DNA of 12,391 nt from Promethearchaeota archaeon (GCA_014729315.1 WJKD01000577.1:1-12391), one strand, 5' to 3'. Shown: positions 1-6,716, numbered from the stretch's first letter. The notes: a model not told the origin generated them from the sequence alone. Made by a program: numbers and translations.

Positions 1-261
1 ATTGATGGATGGGCAATTTTTCTAAAAGAAAAAACTATGTATCCTCGTAAACTCGTCATTTTTAAATCTTATGAGACAAGATTATTTAATGTAAAAAGTT
101 TCGAAATTAATTTTAACGCAGAGATGGAAGAAGAATTGAATCTTCTTTATGCTGCCAAAAATATTAAGGGACAAGATTTGTTATTAAAAGAATTGAATGA
201 AATAATTTATGGTAAAGATCTGATAAAACAAACTGCCGAAAAATTGAGAAATTACCATTAA
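1..261 (+). CDS. 3' end of an unrecognised protein gene (partial, cut by left edge)
   Basis: The reading frame is open from the first base of the window to a TAA stop at 259-261, giving at least 86 residues. The first Met codon inside the window is at 37, but the 12 upstream codons are also open, so this is most likely the C-terminus of a longer protein rather than a small gene. The visible part is mixed: a short hydrophobic/beta-like start, then a charged, probably helical tail rich in Glu, Leu and Lys. I see no catalytic motif, cysteine pair or membrane segment, and I do not recognise the family. It ends 10 bases from the convergent stop of the KH-domain gene. Confidence is moderate that it is coding; no function is offered. 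Confidence 0.55.
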   Translation: MDGWAIFLKEKTMYPRKLVIFKSYETRLFNVKSFEINFNAEMEEELNLLYAAKNIKGQDLLLKELNEIIYGKDLIKQTAEKLRNYH

Positions 262-271
262 TTTTGGAAAA

Positions 272-829
272 TTAAAATTCTGGTTTATAGATTTTTCTAA
301 ATTGTTCTTTTTGTTTTTCATTATATTTTTTTTCTAAAAATTTCAAGACTGTGTGATGTGGCATACCATTTATTAACATACTCACTGCTTTCCTCGCGAT
401 TTGTAGATTTTCGTAGTCAGCAATTATAGAAACAGTTTTTCCATACACAGATAAATAACATTCGGCGTATCTTTCAATTGCTTTGCGCATCTCACCGTCT
501 CTTCCAATGATCCTCCCTTTGATTCTTTTTATTCGTTTTTGAGACTTTCCTAAAATCGATAGAAGATTAAATATCTCGAGCTCGTAATTATCTTCAATAA
601 GTTTTAATGATTTTACTGGATTAAAACCACGATTAATTCCTTTCACTATTTTTTGAGCAACATAAAGGTTTAATTGATTAAAATTTTCATGAGTCTCTTC
701 TGGAGAGATTTCAATATCCCCACTCTTGCTGTCTATGTCAAGCTTTACACCTAAAATATTTTCAATTTTTTCTTTAGTTTCGCCGCCCTTGCCAATTAAT
801 ACAGCTATTCTATTTTTTGAAACTTTCAT
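272..829 (-). CDS. Dim2/Pno1 (KRR1-like) two-KH-domain RNA-binding protein
   Basis: This 185-residue protein carries two KH-type RNA-binding modules. The first has its GxxG loop as GKGG at residues 13-16 and the second as GRDG at 109-112, followed by the helix and AxxAVxMLIxG-type ending typical of the archaeal KRR1/Pno1/Dim2 family. In archaea and eukaryotes this family binds the 3' region of small-subunit rRNA during 30S/40S maturation and acts as a partner of other assembly factors; I infer the same role here. Its length matches archaeal Dim2 proteins (about 180-190 residues). The ATG at 829 begins right at the first KH strand. It lies 82 bases downstream of RIO1 on the same strand, a known association of two small-subunit maturation factors. 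It may share the RIO1 transcript or use its own weak AT-rich promoter. Confidence 0.88.
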   Translation of the reverse strand: MKVSKNRIAVLIGKGGETKEKIENILGVKLDIDSKSGDIEISPEETHENFNQLNLYVAQKIVKGINRGFNPVKSLKLIEDNYELEIFNLLSILGKSQKRIKRIKGRIIGRDGEMRKAIERYAECYLSVYGKTVSIIADYENLQIARKAVSMLINGMPHHTVLKFLEKKYNEKQKEQFRKIYKPEF

Positions 830-874
830 TGTTTTCTCAATTTTTAATTCTGTTCTAATTTTAAATAAGTATAG

Positions 875-888
875 ATCTCTAATGAGAT
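875..888. repeat. Small hairpin between RIO1 and the KH gene
   Basis: In the 82-base gap, ATCTC at 875-879 pairs with GAGAT at 884-888 around a 4-base loop. It is a weak 5-bp stem without a clear T-run, so calling it a terminator or processing site would be guesswork. Confidence 0.25.
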
Positions 889-911
889 TTTAAGATTCTC
901 TATTTAAAGTT

Positions 912-1772
912 TTAATCTAAATTTATCACATTATAATAAAATTGTTCTGGATCTAGTGTTATATCAATATTCTTCTTCCCAAAAAAATTGAATACATTTT
1001 TTATATCTCTTGCTAAATATACTTCCGCTTTAGGATGTTCTATGCTTACTGCTTGAGAAATGTCTATTACGACTGGTTTTTGATTATGATATAGAATATT
1101 AAACTCAGATAAGTCACCATGGACTAATTTCGCTTTTTGATATAAAACTTTAATAAAATTTTTGATTTCTTCGAATACATATTCAAGGTTTCCAATTTTT
1201 TTGATATCTTTTAACCGAGGAGCAGGAGTTACTCCGAACCCAATATATTCCATTATTAAAATATTATCCTTAATATTTAGAGGTTGGGGAACTCTTAGAC
1301 CCGCCTTATAAGCTCTCTTCAGATTTTTATATTCTTTACTTGCCCATAAATTTATGATTTTTGAGATATTATGAGGGACTTTTTTAAATCGAGGATCTCC
1401 CGAAATGTAGTTTCTCATCCATCGTGAAGTATTACGATCGATTTTATATATCTTTATCGCAACCTCCTTATCCGTCTGGCCATATGCTAAATAAACATTA
1501 GCCTCTTTCCCAGCCGAAATTATTCCCTCAATCTTTTTGAGCGTGCCATAAGTAAGTAATTTATTTATTTGGAAAGCTGTTCTCTCGTCTAAAACTGAAT
1601 CAACAGCAGCCCTCTTTTTTGTCTGATCAATTCTTTTTCTTCTCTTTGTATCAATCTTCTCTTTTTGGAGATCATCTAACTCGTAATTAAGCCTATTGAC
1701 CATTCTATCCTCTAAATGATTGTCAATCTCATCATCTATGATTTTTTCATCCTCTAATTCTCTATTTTTCAT
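912..1772 (-). CDS. rio1: RIO1-type serine kinase/ATPase
   Basis: This is a 286-residue RIO-family atypical protein kinase. After a charged, partly coiled N-terminus (1-60) come the RIO1-type nucleotide loop SAGKEANVY (86-94), the ATP-binding lysine in VAIKIY (K107), the catalytic loop HGDLSEFN (218-225, D220 and N225) and the metal-binding DISQ (237-240). The GKEANVY loop and DISQ favour RIO1 over RIO2. RIO1 acts late in small-subunit maturation, where ATP hydrolysis drives release of assembly factors; acting on the 30S precursor here is inferred from the family. The ATG at 1772 lies one base after the NMD3 TAG stop. A GGGGA Shine-Dalgarno-like stretch lies inside the NMD3 end, pointing to translational coupling in one operon. 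The length is normal for archaeal RIO1 and nothing is broken. Confidence 0.95.
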   Translation of the reverse strand: MKNRELEDEKIIDDEIDNHLEDRMVNRLNYELDDLQKEKIDTKRRKRIDQTKKRAAVDSVLDERTAFQINKLLTYGTLKKIEGIISAGKEANVYLAYGQTDKEVAIKIYKIDRNTSRWMRNYISGDPRFKKVPHNISKIINLWASKEYKNLKRAYKAGLRVPQPLNIKDNILIMEYIGFGVTPAPRLKDIKKIGNLEYVFEEIKNFIKVLYQKAKLVHGDLSEFNILYHNQKPVVIDISQAVSIEHPKAEVYLARDIKNVFNFFGKKNIDITLDPEQFYYNVINLD

Positions 1773-1773
1773 G

Positions 1774-2700
1774 CTATTCCCCTGTCTCGTTTAAAAAAGT
1801 GATTCTCTCGTTAGTAAAAAACTTGAATGGTTTAATTTCTTTACTACCCTCAGAAGTTCTTAAGATAACTTTATTGTGCGTAATTTTGTCAACTTTATAC
1901 TTTTTATTATTAATCAAAATTAAATCGTTTTTACTTATTGGTAAGAATTTAATGAGTGTCTTGAGTCTATAAACATTTTTACCCCTCTGTATATCTCTCC
2001 CCATTAATTTCTTTGATCTTTTTAGTATAAAATGATACCTTTTTCTTAAATATGTTATAATATGATTCATTAATTCGTTAGTACTAAGATAAAAATCTAA
2101 TCCATATTTTTTATCTACAATTTTTGAAATGTATTGCTTATTATCATTTTCAAATTGTTCCTCAACATAAAATTGAACATCGTCGACTATTTTTTCTAAT
2201 TGGTGAAAAGAAGTGTCATCTTTCACTCTAAGTTGGAGAATTGATGTAAAATAATTGCCTCCCCTTAGATTTAGACAATTTTGACATAATTCATAATTTA
2301 AATTAATCTTTATAGCTTGATTGTGTTTAATTTTCTCATCTTTATTCAAAAAACCTTCTACATCTACAACCACACTTCTTACTAAATTTCTAGAGTTATA
2401 TTCCTTAGATTCCTCGTTCATCTTCATTAAGAATCTAATCTCCCGTTTGTGCTTGATATTTTTTAGAGAATAATGATCAATTGCATCGAATACTAACGAT
2501 TTTAAATTCGGAGATTCTGGTCTATTCCATTGGTCTTTTTTGGCATAGGATCCACAATCTAAGCAAATTTTCAAACTCAGATCACTTGGTAGAAAAAATA
2601 AGGGATTTTCCTTTAAATAACACTCCAAACACATTGCATAATGCGGAGCAGAGTCGTCAATATCCTTTCCGCAAATAGCGCAAAATCTATTTGGTGCCAT
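1774..2700 (-). CDS. nmd3: NMD3 family ribosome-assembly protein
   Basis: This 308-residue protein matches archaeal NMD3. The N-terminus has paired cysteine knuckles at C7/C10, C24/C27 and C46/C49, and another pair at C139/C142 followed by LRGGNYF. The rest is a basic alpha/beta part and an OB/SH3-like C-terminus. In eukaryotes NMD3 is the 60S export adaptor. Archaea have no nucleus, so the ancestral role is thought to be binding the 50S subunit during late assembly; that role is inferred here. The archaeal form lacks the eukaryotic export-signal tail, which fits the length. Its ATG at 2700 overlaps the last base of the DUF424 TAA stop, and its TAG is one base before RIO1. Coupled translation is therefore likely. 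Confidence 0.9.
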   Translation of the reverse strand: MAPNRFCAICGKDIDDSAPHYAMCLECYLKENPLFFLPSDLSLKICLDCGSYAKKDQWNRPESPNLKSLVFDAIDHYSLKNIKHKREIRFLMKMNEESKEYNSRNLVRSVVVDVEGFLNKDEKIKHNQAIKINLNYELCQNCLNLRGGNYFTSILQLRVKDDTSFHQLEKIVDDVQFYVEEQFENDNKQYISKIVDKKYGLDFYLSTNELMNHIITYLRKRYHFILKRSKKLMGRDIQRGKNVYRLKTLIKFLPISKNDLILINNKKYKVDKITHNKVILRTSEGSKEIKPFKFFTNERITFLNETGE

Positions 2701-2996
2701 TAAAACATCATCTTTAATGCCATGGGAATTCCATTAATCGAACGAACTCCTTCTTCTGGTAATATCTCAAGTTCGATTGCGTTACTGATTATGTTTTTGC
2801 CAACTATGTTAAAATGAGACGCTTCTTTCAATATTTTTAAAGCATTTTCAATTGGAATTAATTTAGTTCCAAAAAATCTCTCGGAAATCTCAATTTTAAG
2901 ATTTCCTTCTTTGAAAACCTTATTTATTAGCGATTCGTCGCATACAGCGACCGTTTCAATTTCATTTCTGCTGTGAATTTTAAGGTAAACCCTCAT
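2700..2996 (-). CDS. DUF424 family protein of unknown function
   Basis: This small 98-residue protein resembles the archaeal DUF424 family. It has a beta-rich N-terminus with a VCDES turn (18-22), a central FFGTK segment (41-45), the NIVG motif (64-67) and a conserved-looking end, GIPMALKM (89-96). It has no cysteine pair, membrane segment or catalytic signature, and no biochemical function is known to me. It sits between aIF2-beta (37 bases upstream) and NMD3 (overlapping stop/start), a neighbourhood I recall as recurrent in archaea. A role in translation or ribosome assembly is an inference from that context only. The family call rests on remembered motif spacing, so it is moderately sure; that the gene is real is nearly certain from the packed operon. 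Confidence 0.75.
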   Translation of the reverse strand: MRVYLKIHSRNEIETVAVCDESLINKVFKEGNLKIEISERFFGTKLIPIENALKILKEASHFNIVGKNIISNAIELEILPEEGVRSINGIPMALKMMF

Positions 2997-3033
2997 TTTA
3001 AATAAAAATTATCTATATTTTCGATTGATTAAA

Positions 3034-3444
3034 TTATTCCTTGATTTCTTTTCGCGCACCGCATGCGGTGCATTTGAGAAATAGTTTTTTACCTTCCTTT
3101 TGTATTTCAGTGTCAGGTTTATTGCAAACATTGCATAATACATATGTTTTTGTGTAATCTTCAATCAATTTATTCAATACTTTCTTTTTGTAAATCCCCT
3201 TAAGAAATAATTGTTGGCCACGCATTTCTCCCATCGTACCTGCTTTTTTTAGAAAGATTCCGATAAAATGACGAGCGTCTCTATTTAGAGCACTTATAAT
3301 CTTATTGAAATTCGTGATAAAAGTATTTTTTGATTCTATTCTCGTTTCAACTGTTGGTATTTCGAATCTTGAAGTCTGCTTCGCGTTATCAGGAATCTTT
3401 TCGTAAGCTTTATCTAGTAAATCGTCATAATTGTAGATATCCAT
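3034..3444 (-). CDS. eif2b: Translation initiation factor aIF2 subunit beta
   Basis: This protein is 136 residues from the ATG at 3444. It has the N-terminal helix of aIF2-beta (YDDLLDKAYEKIP, which docks on the gamma subunit). A central alpha/beta domain follows (FIGIFLKKAGTMGEMRGQQL region, about 60-80). A C-terminal zinc ribbon has C104/C107 and C125/C128. With aIF2-alpha and gamma it forms the GTPase that brings initiator Met-tRNA to the small subunit. An in-frame GTG at 3453 would add three residues, but it sits inside the GAAGGTG Shine-Dalgarno (3451-3457). That sequence is spaced 6 bases from the ATG at 3444, so I prefer 3444. The archaeal family is usually 135-145 residues, which agrees. 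It heads a cluster with DUF424, NMD3 and RIO1. Confidence 0.95.
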   Translation of the reverse strand: MDIYNYDDLLDKAYEKIPDNAKQTSRFEIPTVETRIESKNTFITNFNKIISALNRDARHFIGIFLKKAGTMGEMRGQQLFLKGIYKKKVLNKLIEDYTKTYVLCNVCNKPDTEIQKEGKKLFLKCTACGARKEIKE

Positions 3445-3450
3445 TATATA

Positions 3451-3510
3451 CACCTTCGATTAATTACTCTTATGTTCAATAATTTTTTATTTGAAATATA
3501 TTTTTCTCTT
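3451..3510 (-). promoter_or_regulatory. Promoter and Shine-Dalgarno of the aIF2-beta operon
   Basis: On the minus strand a purine-rich BRE-like stretch (AAAAGAGAAA) leads straight into a TATA box, AATATATTT, centred near 3499. Transcription would start about 26 bases further on, near 3473, giving a leader of about 29 bases with GAAGGTG at 3451-3457 ahead of the ATG at 3444. This is the most convincing promoter and RBS pair in the window. It implies that aIF2-beta, DUF424, NMD3 and RIO1 are transcribed independently of the OB-fold gene upstream. Confidence 0.6.
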
Positions 3511-3531
3511 TTAGGGAGTAAAATTAGCAAT

Positions 3532-4281
3532 TTAGTAATAAGTTTGATAGATGTTTTTATCACTTTGATAAATTCTGCTCTCTATCTCCAAGTCTCTTAT
3601 CAAATGTTTTACTTTTTCTTCAGAAAATTTCACTTTGCTAAGTAAATCATCGAAAGAAATGCCCTTTCCCTCCAATGTATGTTCTTCAATAATTTTGTAG
3701 ATTTTCTCCTTAGGCGTGTTTTTCTCTTCCTTTTCATCTTCACTAAAAAGCTCATCAATATTGAAATCGTCTGGAATTTCATCTAAATCAAGATTATCTT
3801 CTGAAGTTTCTGGGATCTCCTCAGTCTCTCCAAATTTAATTTTCTTTATTATTTCAGCGTCGTTTAAGAGAAGATAATTAGGATTATCTATCTTTTTAAC
3901 GATTTCAGCGTTAACCGAACGGAATCCTTTCCAAAGATTTATTAATCCTACGACCTTAACGAGATCTCCTCGATTAATGTGCTCAAAGTCTTCTGGATTT
4001 GCTTCCCATATATTTAATCTAATCATCCCTGTTCCATCGTCAAAATCAAACTCTAATCTAACTTTTGTGCCATCTGGATCTTCTAAGAAATCATTTTCGT
4101 TTTCTAATTGAGTACTTAGGATTTCTCTTTTGTCGATTATGGTACCAACAAGTCTTGTTCTTCTTATTTCCCCAAAAATAGTGTAAAGTAAGTTTTGGTT
4201 TTCAACGGGCTTTCCATCCAGCAGATTTCGAATCCAACAGCGAACGGCAGGAGATCTTTTATACGCAACTGTTTCGTTCAT
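3532..4281 (-). CDS. RPA32-like OB-fold plus winged-helix single-stranded nucleic acid binding protein
   Basis: From the ATG at 4281 this gives 249 residues. The order is a short conserved-looking start (NETVAYKRSPAVRCWI), an OB-fold at about 35-135 (VGTIIDKRE strand, FDFDDGTGMIRLNIW strands, RGDLVKVVGLI, then a closing strand), a very acidic linker at about 150-190, and a C-terminal winged-helix-like domain at about 192-249. OB fold, acidic linker and winged helix is the layout of eukaryotic RPA32 and of archaeal RPA subunits or RPA-associated proteins. Binding single-stranded DNA in replication or repair is the likely role. The frame stays open upstream to an ATG at 4386, adding 35 residues with no domain character. 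TATA-like boxes at 4373-4382 and 4331-4340 lie inside that extension, so I use 4281. RNA binding in translation, given the neighbours, cannot be excluded. Confidence 0.75.
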   Translation of the reverse strand: MNETVAYKRSPAVRCWIRNLLDGKPVENQNLLYTIFGEIRRTRLVGTIIDKREILSTQLENENDFLEDPDGTKVRLEFDFDDGTGMIRLNIWEANPEDFEHINRGDLVKVVGLINLWKGFRSVNAEIVKKIDNPNYLLLNDAEIIKKIKFGETEEIPETSEDNLDLDEIPDDFNIDELFSEDEKEEKNTPKEKIYKIIEEHTLEGKGISFDDLLSKVKFSEEKVKHLIRDLEIESRIYQSDKNIYQTYY

Positions 4282-4330
4282 ATAAATCAAAATAATATTG
4301 TTTCGTTTTTTAAGACTGCTTAAGTCGTTA

Positions 4331-4382
4331 TCTAATATAGAAATACCTATTAATAGAGAAATAGTTTTCGAATATTTATAAG
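4331..4382 (-). promoter_or_regulatory. Candidate TATA boxes for the OB-fold gene
   Basis: Two TATA-like sequences lie on the minus strand: CTTATAAATA (4373-4382) and CTATATTAGA (4331-4340). Start points about 26 bases downstream would fall near 4351 and 4309. Either would leave the ATG at 4281 intact but exclude the longer reading frame from 4386. No strong Shine-Dalgarno precedes 4281. Confidence 0.35.
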
Positions 4383-4401
4383 CCATTTTAACATTTATGA
4401 A

Positions 4402-4420
4402 ACTTCTTAAGAAAAGAAGT
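4402..4420 (-). terminator. Hairpin abutting the tRNA 3' end, possible terminator or processing signal
   Basis: ACTTCTT (4402-4408) and AAGAAGT (4414-4420) form a perfect 7-bp stem around a 5-base loop. On the tRNA strand it begins with the final A of the encoded CCA and is followed by TTT. The stem is AT-rich and the T-run is short, so terminator function is only a possibility. Confidence 0.3.
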
Positions 4421-4498
4421 GGTAGCGGAGGTTCGATTTGAACGAACGATCTCAGGGTTATGAGCCCTGCGGCATATACCAGGCTAGCCCACTCCGCT
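4420..4498 (-). tRNA. Initiator tRNA-Met (anticodon CAT) with encoded CCA
   Basis: The minus strand folds as a complete cloverleaf. The acceptor stem is AGCGGAG (from 4498) with CTCCGCT. The D arm has GGC pairing with GCC around AGCCTGGTATAT-like loop bases. The anticodon stem is CAGGG/CCCTG with loop CTCATAA (CAT at 4460-4462), the variable loop is AGATC, and the T arm is GTTCG-TTCAAAT-CGAAC. Discriminator A is at 4423 and CCA is encoded at 4420-4422. Three stacked G-C pairs in the anticodon stem and the A1-U72 end pair mark the archaeal/eukaryotic initiator rather than the elongator. No intron interrupts it. It lies upstream of aIF2-beta, part of the factor that binds this tRNA. Confidence 0.96.
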
Positions 4499-4557
4499 AA
4501 CTTTATGATTTTCCACCAAATAATCTGGCGGGCATTAGAAATATTTAACTACAATGA

Positions 4558-4590
4558 AACTTAGCTCCTTATTCCTTTTAGGGCTAGGTT
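4558..4590. repeat. Bulged inverted repeat (about 10 bp stem, 12-base loop)
   Basis: AACTTAGCTCC (4558-4568) pairs with GGGCTAGGTT (4581-4590), with one G-U and one bulged T. It is richer in G and C than its surroundings and lies just upstream of the tRNA promoter candidate. Function is unknown; a small structured RNA or a protein-binding site are both possible. Confidence 0.4.
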
Positions 4591-4630
4591 ACTATATATC
4601 ATAATAAATCTCCAATCTTTTAATGTTTTA

Positions 4631-4647
4631 CCATTTTTAAAAAATGG
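4631..4647. repeat. A/T palindrome CCATTTTT-A-AAAAATGG
   Basis: An 8-bp perfect inverted repeat around a single central base. The flanks (TTTAAT near 4619-4624 and ATTAAG near 4652-4657) extend the symmetry imperfectly. In such AT-rich DNA this could be chance or a regulator site. Confidence 0.35.
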
Positions 4648-4822
4648 AGTTATTAAGATTTGAGGAATAATATTTTAATGATTGGATGAAATTTACTTTT
4701 ATTAGAACTATAGGCTCATGCAAAATTGAACTCTAACAAAAATTCGTATAACAAAATTAGGCTAAATAAGTTTTCTATAATGTAATTAAAACCAATAACC
4801 TTAATTTTTATTTTTAATTAGA

Positions 4823-4838
4823 ATTTGTAGCTACAAAT
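4823..4838. promoter_or_regulatory. Perfect 16-bp palindrome, candidate operator for the protease operon
   Basis: ATTTGTAG followed directly by its reverse complement CTACAAAT, with no spacer, ends 24 bases before the protease ATG. The centre contains G and C, unlike the simple A/T background. A TATA-like TTATATATA follows at 4853-4861. The size and position fit the binding site of a dimeric archaeal regulator such as the Lrp or ArsR/MarR types, but no regulator gene is seen nearby. Confidence 0.4.
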
Positions 4839-4862
4839 AAAATACAAAAACATTATATATAA

Positions 4863-6695
4863 ATGAGTTTCCTCGGAATAATCATAGACTTTTTACTAAA
4901 TCCTTGGTTTTTACTTTCTGCATTATTTTGGGGGATAATTGCAATTTCTGTATATTTACTAAGAAATCGTAAGGAGAGTGTTTATGTATTTTTTCCAATA
5001 ATTGCTTTATTAAAAACTAAAAAATTAAACCGCATTATTAAAAAAGTAGCTCTTAAGATTCCGAAATTTTGGAGGGTTTTTTGGACAATAGGGATATTTA
5101 TCTCGTTTACCTTTACAGTTTTTGCGTTTTTTTTCTTTTTTATCAATTTAATAAACCTGATATTCCAACCACGAATAGAAAATGCCGTTACACCACTTAT
5201 TCCAGGCGTCACCATTGGACTGCCGTTGTTTGCTTATTTAATTTTACCCTTATTATTTATAATGACGACCCACGAATTTGCTCACGGTGTGGCTGCTAAT
5301 ACTGATGGAGTAGAGGTTAAGTCTACGGGTATTCTAGGTGCTGGACTATTTTACATAATCGGCATGGGTGCTTTTGTAGAAGTTGACGAAAGAGAAATGA
5401 ATTCGCCAAAGTATCATAGAAATACGAGATTAAGAATAGCCTCTGCTGGTACTTTTGTAAACGCATTAACTGCTGGATTTGCATTTTTATTACTTATTAA
5501 TTTTTCTTTGATGATTTCACCACTTTACGGAGCACAAGTTCTTCAAGTTGATACCGTTTTAACTGATGAAGAGGGGGGGTATAACGAAGGTAATTTAAAA
5601 AGTGGAGATGTTATTCGTGCCTTGAAAAAAAAAGGGAGTAACGATAATTTTATATACTTCAATGGGGATAAAGGATTGAGTTTAAATGCTTTGCTGGATA
5701 ACGATACGAATAAAATTGATTGCTCGGTAGGCGATGAACTGACGTTAAAGGTTTACAATCCTAATTCTGATTCGTATTCTGAGAAGGATATAATTTTAGG
5801 TCCACGTTATAAAATAGGAATTGCTTATGAATATGTCTCTAATACCGAATTAAAAATCACCCGCGTTTATTCAAAAGAGGAGGATGGGAATAATTATAAT
5901 ACAGATTTAGAGGCAGATACAATTATCACAAAAATAAATGGAACTTATATAGATGTTGAGAACGGAGATACATTAGAAAAACTTTTAACTAATTTTAATT
6001 TGACGCAAATCAAATTAGTCTCTTCCTCGGGAAAGAGTTTTTACTTAGACGCGGACGTGGATGGTGTGTTAATAGGTATACTTACTACTCTTTACTGGAT
6101 GCCAAAAAACGATGTTGCAAAATTTTTAACTGGGAATCTTCCTGATTTTTTTCTAAGAGAAATTTTATGGCTCTGGATTATTGCCTTTAGTATTACTATA
6201 TTTAACATGTTGCCTTTACCTATTTTTGACGGATTCCGAGTAGTTAAAGAATTAGTCAATTGGGGCGTAGGGGAGAATTATAGTCAAAAAAGACGTAAAA
6301 AAGAGAGATTCAAATTTGAAAAAGATAAGAAATCCTATGGACTTTCAGAATACAGGGTTGAAGGAGTAGATGAGGTCAAATTATATTTAAAACAGAAAAA
6401 CGAATTTGGGAACGACTATATTGAGCAGAGTGAGATTTTATTAGCTGAGAATAACTATAAACTCGAAGATAAAATAGGAGACGGCTACAAATCAACCTTA
6501 ACTTTGAATTTATCTAAAAACGCTAATATTGAAGAAAATTCGATAATTGAAGTCTCCTACGAATATTTATACGATGAGAAAAAGAAAACTAAGAGAACTA
6601 TTCTTTACGCAATAACACTATTTACCTTGTTTATTGTGGCGGCAAATTTCATTTTGTCTTTTATTCAACTGGGAGTTGTGACTTTTTGGTTATAA
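4863..6695 (+). CDS. Site-2-type intramembrane metalloprotease (peptidase M50) with PDZ-like domains
   Basis: This 610-residue membrane protein has hydrophobic segments at about 10-33, 75-101, 117-145, 155-172, 194-220, 428-450 and 579-606. The zinc site HEFAH is at 137-141 inside a membrane helix, and the partner motif NxxPxxxxDG is N448-P451-D456-G457. Together these define the M50/S2P family, which cuts transmembrane helices of regulators or signal-peptide remnants. Between them (about 223-400) lie two PDZ-like stretches, recognised by LKSGDVIRALKKKG near 245 and EADTIITKINGTYI near 350. An extra, highly charged, beta-rich region of about 110 residues (466-577) separates the DG helix from the last membrane helix. 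The ATG at 4863 directly starts the first membrane segment; no Shine-Dalgarno is visible. The thiolase gene follows after 21 bases. The substrate is unknown. Confidence 0.9.
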   Translation: MSFLGIIIDFLLNPWFLLSALFWGIIAISVYLLRNRKESVYVFFPIIALLKTKKLNRIIKKVALKIPKFWRVFWTIGIFISFTFTVFAFFFFFINLINLIFQPRIENAVTPLIPGVTIGLPLFAYLILPLLFIMTTHEFAHGVAANTDGVEVKSTGILGAGLFYIIGMGAFVEVDEREMNSPKYHRNTRLRIASAGTFVNALTAGFAFLLLINFSLMISPLYGAQVLQVDTVLTDEEGGYNEGNLKSGDVIRALKKKGSNDNFIYFNGDKGLSLNALLDNDTNKIDCSVGDELTLKVYNPNSDSYSEKDIILGPRYKIGIAYEYVSNTELKITRVYSKEEDGNNYNTDLEADTIITKINGTYIDVENGDTLEKLLTNFNLTQIKLVSSSGKSFYLDADVDGVLIGILTTLYWMPKNDVAKFLTGNLPDFFLREILWLWIIAFSITIFNMLPLPIFDGFRVVKELVNWGVGENYSQKRRKKERFKFEKDKKSYGLSEYRVEGVDEVKLYLKQKNEFGNDYIEQSEILLAENNYKLEDKIGDGYKSTLTLNLSKNANIEENSIIEVSYEYLYDEKKKTKRTILYAITLFTLFIVAANFILSFIQLGVVTFWL

Positions 6696-6716
6696 ACGAT
6701 CTAAAATAAAAATTTA

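Larger units (their letters stand above)
4499..4862. other. 364-base intergenic gap between tRNA and site-2 protease
   Basis: No convincing protein frame is present. For the tRNA on the minus strand, a TATA-like GTTAAATAT at 4541-4549 would start transcription near 4520, about 20 bases before the tRNA. Between them CCACCA (4513-4518) pairs with TGGCGG (4526-4531) with one G-U. Further right come a bulged hairpin at 4558-4590, an A/T palindrome at 4631-4647 and a perfect 16-bp palindrome at 4823-4838. I searched by eye for C/D-box motifs and found none. Confidence 0.5.

Noticed and set aside
2481..2678. Plus-strand open frame inside NMD3
   Set aside because: It overlaps the conserved cysteine region of NMD3 in antisense; no support as a gene.
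4982..5299. Open frames on both strands inside the protease gene
   Set aside because: They lie wholly within a clear M50 coding region, have no recognisable domain and no start signals; they are shadows of the real gene.
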